A DNA stretch of 46,808 nt from Nostoc linckia z4 (GTDB taxonomy: Bacteria; Cyanobacteriota; Cyanobacteriia; Cyanobacteriales; Nostocaceae). This document shows, in pieces, positions 9,034-15,535 of the stretch (position 1 is its first letter; each line of letters starts with the position of its first letter). The translations under genes were made by a program, and so were the position numbers. The notes under the pieces were generated by a model, which was given only the letters and a program-made list of their open reading frames with translations, searched no databases and was not told the DNA's origin. The stretch spans positions 14-46,821 of the forward strand of contig NZ_LAHA01000063.1 of the NCBI RefSeq assembly GCF_002608075.1, read 5' to 3'.

Positions 9034-9168
9034 GGGACTTACAAGTAAAAAAATATTCACGCATAAGACTGTTAATTGTTGATTGTTGACCGTTGACCGT
9101 TAACAGTCAGCAGTCAACACTGAACAGTCAACGACCCCAAGCGGAATAATTTATTTTTTGGAGTTCCC
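9034..9168 (+). repeat. MITE-like composite repeat, copy B (most complete)
   Basis: It begins GGGACTTACAAGTAAAAAAA and ends TTTATTTTTTGGAGTTCCC. Those ends are imperfect inverted repeats (GGGACTTAC... against GGGAACTCC... with A/T runs). Between them are GTTGACC, GTTAACAGTC and AGTCAAC heptamers that can fold back on each other. It is the reference copy for the family at 1096, 5041, 21469 and 41114. Confidence 0.7.
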
Positions 9169-9204
9169 TAACCTTATAATTCATAACTTTCAATTCCTAA
9201 CTCT

Positions 9205-9900
9205 TCACTCATTTTTCTTGACTACTAGCACTCCCATCATACCGTTGGCAATGGGGTAGTGTGTGGCAGTTCCAAAACCAACTTCATAAGCTAACTCCAC
9301 TTGCTTTTTACCGATGGGAAAGCGGTCTAAGCTGGGACTGATGTAAGCGTATTCTTCCTTTAAGCCCAAATTATCCGCAATCGGCACCACAAAATTGTCC
9401 AGATACCATTGCTGAAAACCCCGTAGTTGGAGATTACTCGGTCGATGAAAGTCTAAAATCGCAGCTTTAGCACCAGGCTTCAGGACACGGTATAACTCTT
9501 GCAGACTGCGGGAAATATCTTTAACATTTCTTAAACCATAGCCCATTGTTGCAGCGTCAAATTGGTTATCGTCGAAGGGCAAATTTAGTACATCAGCTTC
9601 CACCCAAGCGATAACAGGTTGGGGGTACTGTTTTTTTGAGCGTTCTTGAGCAGTTTCCAGCAGGTTTGGAGAAAAGTCCACTCCATACACTTGTCCATTT
9701 GTTCCTACACGCCGTGCCAAACGTAAAGCTAAATCACCGCTACCGCAACACAAATCTAGTGCAGTATCACCGGATTTAGCCGCACTCCATTTCACTGCCA
9801 TTTCTTTCCAGATTCGGTGTTGTCCCAGGCTCAACCAATCGTTCAACTGGTCATAAACTGGAGCAATGCGGTTGAAAATGGACTGAATTTCGTTAGTCAT
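9205..9900 (-). CDS. menG: UbiE/MenG quinone methyltransferase
   Basis: This SAM-dependent C-methyltransferase performs the last methylation of a quinone ring; in cyanobacteria the family member methylates 2-phytyl-1,4-naphthoquinone to phylloquinone for photosystem I. The 231-aa protein shows the UbiE opening FNRIAPVYDQLNDWLSLGQH, the SAM motif LDLCCGSGDLAL, VEADVLNLPF and the diagnostic MGYGLRNV. ATG at 9900 (MTNEIQSIF) is chosen; upstream in-frame ATGs lie in a CCCATGCCC repeat and cannot be native coding sequence. It is monocistronic. The family assignment is firm; the naphthoquinone substrate is inferred from the cyanobacterial context. Confidence 0.93.
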   Translation of the reverse strand: MTNEIQSIFNRIAPVYDQLNDWLSLGQHRIWKEMAVKWSAAKSGDTALDLCCGSGDLALRLARRVGTNGQVYGVDFSPNLLETAQERSKKQYPQPVIAWVEADVLNLPFDDNQFDAATMGYGLRNVKDISRSLQELYRVLKPGAKAAILDFHRPSNLQLRGFQQWYLDNFVVPIADNLGLKEEYAYISPSLDRFPIGKKQVELAYEVGFGTATHYPIANGMMGVLVVKKNE

Positions 9901-9959
9901 TGGGTATGGGGCATTGGGCATGGGGCATGGGGCATTGGGCATGGGGCATTGGGCATTGG
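9901..9959. repeat. Low-complexity GGGCATTGGGGCATGGGG repeat
   Basis: Irregular copies of GGGCATTGG and GGGCATGGG abut the menG start codon, so the menG leader contains this repeat. A run of GACTAATGACTAATGAC follows at 9977-10000. Confidence 0.85.
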
Positions 9960-10003
9960 AGATTAGTTTTCACAAATGACTAATGACTAATGACTAATGA
10001 CAA

Positions 10004-10960
10004 CTACACAATGCTTTGATGGCAGCGACTACTGGTCAGAGCGATCGCCACCAGTTGTGTTGATAAATCAATCAGCTTTAATTCATCTTCTCGCAAAATG
10101 CACGGTTGTTTCCACTGTAGTGATAATACGCCCAAAAGTTCATTTCGGTAAATAATGGGCATGACTAAATGCGCTTGCACACCTGAGTTTTGGTAGTGAA
10201 CAGCATCATTTAATTTGCTATCTTTGGCTATATTCAAGGAAAGTTGTATTTTTCCTGTGGCGATCGCTTCTTGGGTAAGCGGGTCTTGGGAAAGCCAATT
10301 TTCTACTGTACCTGTATCGCTGTAATTTCCTTGAGTAGCAGCCAGATTATTTCCATCTATAAGTTGTATAATACAGCCCTGAGTGCCAAAAGTTTCACAA
10401 AAAGCCCTAGCAATTGGGCTAAGAGTTTCTTCTAAGCTAGAAGCTGCTTGAGTCAGTTGCACTAAAACACTCAGCAACGCCATTTGAGCGTGGGCGCGGC
10501 GTAACTCTTCTGTGCGCTGCTTGAGCAAGTCGTAGGTTTCTGCTGCCCTTTGCACCACTGCCTTGAGTTCCCCTGGATCCCAAGGTTTGGTAATATATTT
10601 GTAGACTTGTCCGGCATTAATCGCTTCCACCAAGTCTTCAATATCAGTAAATCCCGTGAGAATTATCCTGACTGTATCAGGAAACTGAGGCACCGTCTTA
10701 CTGAGAAACTCAGTTCCTTTCATTTCTGGCATTCGTTGATCGGAGATAATCACAGCAACCTCTCCTTCTGCTGCCAAAACTTGTAGGGCATTCACCCCAC
10801 TATCAGCTTTCAAAACATTAAAATCTCGTCGAAAAGTGCGATAAAGCAAATCGAGATTATCTGGTTCATCATCAACCACCAGAATTTTCAGCTTTTTTGG
10901 TCGTTCCAGAGTCATCACTTGATATTGGATTTTATCAATTTCGAGGTTAGGATTATCCAT
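10004..10960 (-). CDS. Response regulator, REC domain plus GAF domain
   Basis: The 318-aa protein starts with a receiver domain (about 24-140): acidic pair D30/D31 in LVVDDEPDN, phospho-acceptor D74 in ISDQRMPEM, Thr in ILTGFTD, Lys in YITKPW. A short coiled coil (about 141-165) leads to a GAF domain (about 170-312). There is no DNA-binding, GGDEF or kinase output, so it probably passes a signal through protein contact or through the GAF. No bilin-type Cys-His is seen in the GAF. ATG at 10960 has AAGGAAA upstream at good spacing. No partner kinase is adjacent; orphan regulators are common in these genomes. Confidence 0.9.
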   Translation of the reverse strand: MDNPNLEIDKIQYQVMTLERPKKLKILVVDDEPDNLDLLYRTFRRDFNVLKADSGVNALQVLAAEGEVAVIISDQRMPEMKGTEFLSKTVPQFPDTVRIILTGFTDIEDLVEAINAGQVYKYITKPWDPGELKAVVQRAAETYDLLKQRTEELRRAHAQMALLSVLVQLTQAASSLEETLSPIARAFCETFGTQGCIIQLIDGNNLAATQGNYSDTGTVENWLSQDPLTQEAIATGKIQLSLNIAKDSKLNDAVHYQNSGVQAHLVMPIIYRNELLGVLSLQWKQPCILREDELKLIDLSTQLVAIALTSSRCHQSIV

Positions 10961-11276
10961 AAGATATTTCCTTTAAATATTTCATTATCTTGTTATATTC
11001 CATACCAAGCTTAATTGAGAACAAATTCAATTTTTTAAGAACTATTACTGATAAAAATGCTATTTCCGACACATTTTATTATTAAGCACGGAAAAATTGT
11101 TGAGGAATTGAATAAACGGGGAGTGGGGACTGATGAGTGATAACTGTTGACTGTTGACTGATGAGTGATGACTGCCCTGTTCCTCATCTTCCTACTCTGT
11201 GCAGCTCATAGATTAGAATAAAACTTGCTCATGAGGTATTAATCAACCTCTCAAGTTGAAGCTCACACACCGATTT
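10961..11276. other. Divergent intergenic region between response regulator and raf1
   Basis: This holds promoters for both genes, not resolvable by eye, and a run of GACTGTTGACTGATGAGTGA repeats at 11139-11173. Confidence 0.5.
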
Positions 11277-12365
11277 ATGACAGATCTACCACCCAACACT
11301 CAAGATTCTGAAAATACTATCAACAATGATGTAGCACAAGAGTTACTACGAAAGTTGAGGCAAAAGCAAGGTAACTGGGTGGAATGGGGAACGGCCATTG
11401 CCTCGTTGCAGAAAACTGGCTACAATCCCCAAGAAATTTTTGAAGCCACTGGATTTGAGCCAATTCAACAAAATCAGGTGATTGTTGGTTCTCAAGTTTA
11501 CAATTCTTTAGAAAAATTTGGAGTTTCTGAAGCCACGCGATCGCACTACAGTACACGTGGTAGTGATATTTTATATGAATTACGTTTGCTCACCCAGGAA
11601 GAACGGGCGGCCGCAGCTGAGTTGATTTTCGTACACAAACTCGATGCTGATGAAGCGCGGGAAGTAGCCAAGTCCATTAAAGAATTTTCTTATTTGCGTA
11701 CATTGCCAGAAGGGTTTTCTAACCATCCTGGGGATGCGGTTGCTTACCAAACTTGGAAACTAGCACGGCAAAACTCAGATTTACAGGAGCGATCGCGCTT
11801 AATAGCTAAAGGCTTGCGTTTTGCTCACACACCAACAGCCAGAAAACAAATCGAACAATTGCTGACTGATTTTACCACCGTTCCCAAGCGTCCGGCTCCA
11901 ATTTTACCTTTTTACCGCTTGGAATCTGAAGAACAATTGCCTAGAATGGTTCCAGTGGTGGGCGAGTTGCCATTATCAGGAAAAGATTTACAGGCTGTGC
12001 CCGTAATTACCGAAATTGAACCATTTCGTATGGTTAAATTTGCTGGGGAACAAGCTTGGGTACCCTTACCAGGTTGGCAAGTACTGTTGGCAGCAGAAGA
12101 TCCAGTAGCGATTTTAGCTTCTAGCGATCGCTTTTCTAACCAACCCCAAACTCGAATAGAACCACTACTAGTAGTAGTAGATCGTGCCCAACGACAATGG
12201 GATGCTTCCAACTATTTTGTCATTGAAAATGGTAGTGAATTAGATTTTCAATGGTTTGAAACCGAGCCAGAAATTCCTCTATTAGGAAGAATTATTATTA
12301 TTGTGCGTCCTAAGAAAATTTTGGATGAAGAAATAATCAAAGATTCATGGCAGATTGACGAATAA
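11277..12365 (+). CDS. raf1: RuBisCO accumulation factor 1 (Raf1)
   Basis: Raf1 is a chaperone that brings RbcL dimers together during form I RuBisCO assembly, in the cytoplasm before carboxysome entry. The 362-aa protein matches the usual length of about 360. Its N-terminal helical domain (about 15-190) has GNWVEWG, LQKTGYNPQEIFEATGFEP and RGSDILYELRLLTQEER; a linker and a C-terminal beta-rich domain (about 210-350) follow, with FYRLESEEQLPRMVPVVGEL. ATG at 11277 gives MTDLPPN; the frame can be extended to a TTG 21 bases upstream, with no family support. RuBisCO genes are not in the window. Downstream lies a tandem repeat, so it is probably monocistronic. Confidence 0.92.
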   Translation: MTDLPPNTQDSENTINNDVAQELLRKLRQKQGNWVEWGTAIASLQKTGYNPQEIFEATGFEPIQQNQVIVGSQVYNSLEKFGVSEATRSHYSTRGSDILYELRLLTQEERAAAAELIFVHKLDADEAREVAKSIKEFSYLRTLPEGFSNHPGDAVAYQTWKLARQNSDLQERSRLIAKGLRFAHTPTARKQIEQLLTDFTTVPKRPAPILPFYRLESEEQLPRMVPVVGELPLSGKDLQAVPVITEIEPFRMVKFAGEQAWVPLPGWQVLLAAEDPVAILASSDRFSNQPQTRIEPLLVVVDRAQRQWDASNYFVIENGSELDFQWFETEPEIPLLGRIIIIVRPKKILDEEIIKDSWQIDE

Positions 12366-12390
12366 ATTTAAGGGCAGAGGGCAGAAGGGT

Positions 12391-12541
12391 AGGGGGAGAC
12401 AAGGGAGAGGGGGGAGACAAGGGAGAGGGGGGAGACAAGGGAGAGGGGGGAGACAAGGGAGAGGGGGGAGACAAGGGAGAAAGATTGCTACCTTGTCCTC
12501 TTCCCATACCCAATGCCCAATGCCCAATGCCTAATGCCCAA
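12391..12541. repeat. 18-bp tandem repeat plus shared composite tail
   Basis: About five copies of GGGGAGACAAGGGAGAGG run from 12391 to 12480. They are followed by AAGATTGCTACCTTGTCC, TCTTCCCAT and CCCAATGCC repeats. The same order occurs at 15283-15432, so this is a composite element with two copies in the window. GACAAGG and CCTTGTC can pair. Proline-rich frames on the minus strand are a by-product of the repeat. Confidence 0.85.
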
Positions 12542-12602
12542 TATCTTGTATAATAAGGATATACCAAATAACCGTAATCACACTCAAATTAATCAAGCTG
12601 GT

Positions 12603-12902
12603 ATGCTCTACAGACATGGTGACGTTCTACTCAGAAAAATTGCTAGCTTACCAGTGGGGGCTGAAAAACGTGTAGGTGCAACTTTGGCTCATGGGGAACT
12701 CACGGGACACAGCCATCGGATTCAGCAATCCCATGCTGTTCAGTTGTGGGTGAATGGTAGCGAGCTTTTTCTTGAGGTTAAAGAACCCACTGCTACTTTA
12801 ATTCATGAAGAACATCGGGCTATAGAATTACCGCAAGGACTTTACCGAGTTTGGAGACAACGTGAATACCGCCCTGAAGCTTATGTAGAGGTTGCAGATT
12901 AA
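12603..12902 (+). CDS. Small conserved protein, upstream partner of DUF6745-like gene
   Basis: The 99-aa protein begins MLYRHGDVLLRKI and is rich in short beta strands. Histidines cluster in HGELTGHSHRI and LIHEEHRAIELP, which may point to a metal or nucleic acid site, but I do not know a function. It ends YRVWRQREYRPEAYVEVAD. The ATG at 12603 is chosen because the longer frame runs back through CCCAATGCC repeats. Its TAA overlaps the ATG of the next gene by one base (TAATG), so the two are very likely translated together. I recall similar pairs in other cyanobacteria and in actinobacteria, but cannot check this here. Confidence 0.75.
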   Translation: MLYRHGDVLLRKIASLPVGAEKRVGATLAHGELTGHSHRIQQSHAVQLWVNGSELFLEVKEPTATLIHEEHRAIELPQGLYRVWRQREYRPEAYVEVAD

Positions 12903-13600
12903 TGCTGAAGATTATGTCAAATGGGCGCGTGCCAAATAGACCAGTTAAGCAGCGCCCACAGCAAAGCCACGAACCTATAACGGCTGAACGTGCAAGAAAG
13001 CTGATACTTGAGTATCGGGCATGGGATGGAATGCGGGTTTTAGGCCATCTGGATTTAAGCGGTGCTTTGGAACTTTACAATTTACCTGAAAACCTCACCT
13101 GTGAAAGCCTGGATATCAGCGATTGTGTGAAGCTGACAACTCTGGCCAAAGGTTTGCACGTCACCCACTGGATTGAGTTAGCTGGGAGTGGGATTACTAG
13201 TTTACCTGAAGGGCATGGTTTTGTTTTGCGTTGGCGGGGCGTGCAGGTGAATGATGCCATTGCCTTTGCATCGGACTCCATAACCGGGCAAGATATCCTC
13301 AACACTGATAACGTTGAGTTACGCCGCATACTCATTGAGCGCCTGGGCTACGAGAGATTTTTGCAACAAGTGGGAGGCTTAGTCCGTCATCGGGATAGAG
13401 ATGCAGGTGGAGAGCGTCAACTAATCTGCATTCCTTTTGAGGATGACGAGCATTTTATGGTGTTGAAAGTCAGCTGTCCATCTACAGGACATACTCATAT
13501 CCTACGCGTTCCCCCATATATGCAAACATGCCATCAAGCCGCTGCTTGGATTGCTGGCTTTGATAATCCAGATGATTATAATCCGGCGATGGAGGCATAA
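12902..13600 (+). CDS. DUF6745-like protein with degenerate leucine-rich segment
   Basis: The 232-aa protein is translationally coupled to the 99-aa gene upstream. Residues about 45-110 have a leucine-rich look (LDLSGALELYNLPENLTCESL, then LTTLAKGLHVTHWIELAGSGITSLPEG). The rest includes LRRILIERLGYERFLQQVGG, EDDEHFMVLKVSCPSTGHTH and YMQTCHQAAAWIAGF. This fits the DUF6745 type as I recall it; no activity is known to me. The true start may be the ATG at 12914 (MSNGRVPNRP) and not the overlapping one. A short low-complexity basic N-terminus suggests a flexible tail. Confidence 0.72.
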   Translation: MLKIMSNGRVPNRPVKQRPQQSHEPITAERARKLILEYRAWDGMRVLGHLDLSGALELYNLPENLTCESLDISDCVKLTTLAKGLHVTHWIELAGSGITSLPEGHGFVLRWRGVQVNDAIAFASDSITGQDILNTDNVELRRILIERLGYERFLQQVGGLVRHRDRDAGGERQLICIPFEDDEHFMVLKVSCPSTGHTHILRVPPYMQTCHQAAAWIAGFDNPDDYNPAMEA

Positions 13601-13826
13601 TGTTCCCCATTCCTTCTGATATCAAGTTCGGGTAATCACTTACAATTCAAAATTCTCCGTGTCAGAGCGTCTCACCGTCTTTGCGTCATTCTTATCGTAA
13701 GTATTTAGATGAAAAGCGATATGGGCAACTACAGAGGTCAAAATCTTAGGATTGCTCTTATCATAGGCTGGGGTATAAATCTACCCCGGTTAATATTGAG
13801 TCTTGAGTAAGAAATGTTACGCAAAT

Positions 13827-14597
13827 ATGAAAAATCAAATTATCGCCGCAGCTGTATTTTTAAGCACCCTTAGCCTGACAACAACCGTACAAGCCGCGAA
13901 TTCTGAACACGTTCAACAGTTATTGGCAACCAAACAATGTCAAAACTGCGATTTAACTCATGCAGGTTTAGTGATGGCTGATTTATCTGGAGCGAATTTG
14001 AGCGGTGCTAATCTTGCAGGTGCGAACCTGAGCCGTGCAAATTTGAGCGGTGCTGATTTGCGGGGGGCAAACCTGAGTGGTGCTAGTTTATATGGTGCTA
14101 ACCTAACCGAGACTAGATTTAGCGGTGCCAATTTAGCCGCTGCTGATTTGAGAAATAGCTATTTAACAAACGCAGAATTAAATGGTGCTTACCTGAATAG
14201 TACTAACTTCCAAGGTGCAATGGGGATACCATCACAAATTGCCTCACCAGAGGATTTTTATGCCTTGGGTGTAGCACAAGGAGAAAAAGGCAACCACCAG
14301 CAAGCAATTAGTTATTTTAGTCAAGCGATCGCCATTAAACCAGACTATGCCGGTGCTTATCTAGCTCGTGGTGTAGCCCGCTACCAATTATTAGATAGAC
14401 AAGGTGCCTTCGTAGATGCCCAAGTTGCTGATAAATTGTTTACATCCCAAAATAACAGTTCTGGAATGCAAACAGCCCAGGCTTTTATGAAAGAACTCCA
14501 AACACCCTATACTGAAAAAGTAAGCTCCGGTAGTCCCAGTTTTGTTGACTTTTTCGGCAGTCTTGGTTCTATCTTGCTTCAGTTTTTGCCTTTTTGA
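13827..14597 (+). CDS. Exported pentapeptide-repeat protein with TPR
   Basis: The 256-aa protein begins with a Sec signal peptide (MKNQIIAAAVFLSTLSL, cleavage near VQA/AN at about 23-24). A CQNCDLTHAGL segment leads into about ten A(D/N)LSG pentapeptides (about 45-125), which fold as a right-handed beta helix. A pair of TPR-like helices follows (FYALGVAQGEKGNHQQAISYF and AYLARGVARYQL). This order is frequent in cyanobacteria; a periplasmic or lumenal scaffold role is inferred. ATG at 13827 is chosen because the signal peptide starts there; a TTG 24 bases upstream would spoil it. No operon partner is evident. Confidence 0.85.
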   Translation: MKNQIIAAAVFLSTLSLTTTVQAANSEHVQQLLATKQCQNCDLTHAGLVMADLSGANLSGANLAGANLSRANLSGADLRGANLSGASLYGANLTETRFSGANLAAADLRNSYLTNAELNGAYLNSTNFQGAMGIPSQIASPEDFYALGVAQGEKGNHQQAISYFSQAIAIKPDYAGAYLARGVARYQLLDRQGAFVDAQVADKLFTSQNNSSGMQTAQAFMKELQTPYTEKVSSGSPSFVDFFGSLGSILLQFLPF

Positions 14598-14640
14598 TGA
14601 CTGTTGACTAATGACCAATGACCAATGACCAATAACTAAT
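14595..14640. repeat. GACTAATGACCAATGACC heptamer run
   Basis: GATGACT, GTTGACT, AATGACC and similar heptamers fill the 41 bases between the pentapeptide gene and tenA, and their last unit supplies the tenA ATG. Confidence 0.8.
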
Positions 14641-15259
14641 GACTTTATCCAATGAATTATGGAATAAAAATCAAGATTTAGCTCAAGCTTGTTTGGAGCA
14701 TCCTTTTGTTCAAGGCATTGGTAATGGAACTCTGGAACGAGGGAAATTTGCTTATTATGTAGGACAAGATGCTTTTTTCTTAGAAGCTTTTGCCCGTGCG
14801 TATAGTATTGCCGCAGCGAAAGCACCAGATTGGGCGGGTTTTATGACATTTCATAACTTAGCTGGAGGTGTATTAACAGAACTGCAATTGCACAGTGGCT
14901 ATGCTTCCCAGTGGGGAGTTAATTTGCATTCTGTGGAACCTGGAACCGCTACCCGTCGCTACACTGATTTTTTGCTAGCAACGGCTTGGAGTGCAGATGT
15001 TGGTATAACTGCTGCGGCCATGTCTCCTTGTATGCGTTTGTATGCTTTTTTGGGAGAACAGTTAGCTAGTAATGGCATCCCGAATCATCAATATGCTGAC
15101 TGGATTCGGACTTACAGCAGCGCGGATTTTCTGCCATTGGCACAGCAGTTAGAAAGTTTAGTTGAAAATTATGCCACAGATAATGGTGTTGTGCATTCAA
15201 CTTACCGTTATGCAATGCTGTGTGAGTATGACTTTTTTCAGGCTGCATGGAGTTTGTAG
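14639..15259 (+). CDS. tenA: TenA family aminopyrimidine hydrolase (thiaminase II type)
   Basis: TenA hydrolyses thiamin breakdown products such as aminopyrimidine to the HMP precursor for salvage. The 206-aa helical protein has the usual length. D44 in YYVGQDAFFLEAFARAY, C131 in MSPCMRLYAFLG and E196 in CEYDFFQAAW match the conserved Asp, nucleophilic Cys and C-terminal Glu of the TenA_C group. No TPP riboswitch is visible; the leader is a heptamer repeat that runs into the ATG. It follows the pentapeptide gene by 41 bases, but a functional link is unlikely. Substrate is inferred from the family. Confidence 0.9.
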   Translation: MTLSNELWNKNQDLAQACLEHPFVQGIGNGTLERGKFAYYVGQDAFFLEAFARAYSIAAAKAPDWAGFMTFHNLAGGVLTELQLHSGYASQWGVNLHSVEPGTATRRYTDFLLATAWSADVGITAAAMSPCMRLYAFLGEQLASNGIPNHQYADWIRTYSSADFLPLAQQLESLVENYATDNGVVHSTYRYAMLCEYDFFQAAWSL

Positions 15260-15282
15260 GAATTTGGCAGAGAAAGGGAGAG

Positions 15283-15432
15283 GGGGAGATGGGGAGATGG
15301 GGAGATGGGGAGATGGGGGAGACAAGGGAGAAAGATTGCTACCTTGTCTACCTTGTCTACCTTGTCCTCTTCCCATCCCCAATGCCCCATGCCCCATGCC
15401 CCATGCCCCATGCCCCATGCCCAATGCCCCAT
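15283..15432. repeat. GGGGAGAT tandem repeat plus composite tail
   Basis: GGGGAGAT is repeated about five times, then comes GGGGGAGACAAGGGAGAAAG and ATTGCTACCTTGTC with extra TACCTTGTC units, TCTTCCCAT and CCCCATGCC repeats. It is the second copy of the element at 12391-12541 and fills most of the tenA-uvrA gap. Confidence 0.85.
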
Positions 15433-15535
15433 ACCGAATAAGTATTCAAAACAGTACTATTGTTCTACTGTAAACTAATTAAAGATAGTATTATTAAGGA
15501 CTGTTTCACAAGAAACTCCTTTTTTGCCGCCCAGT

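Noticed and set aside
9061..9135. Heptamer arrays (GTTGACT/GTCAACA) considered as CRISPR
   Set aside because: Units are 7 bases with no spacers between, and no cas genes are present.
12337..12567. Proline-rich minus-strand open frame downstream of raf1
   Set aside because: The PPSPLS repeats are the complement of the 18-bp tandem repeat; not a gene.
14598..14640. TPP riboswitch upstream of tenA
   Set aside because: The short leader is heptamer repeat only; no conserved thi-box sequence is visible.
15162..15473. 103-aa plus-strand frame overlapping the tenA end
   Set aside because: It overlaps tenA in another frame and continues only through low-complexity repeats.
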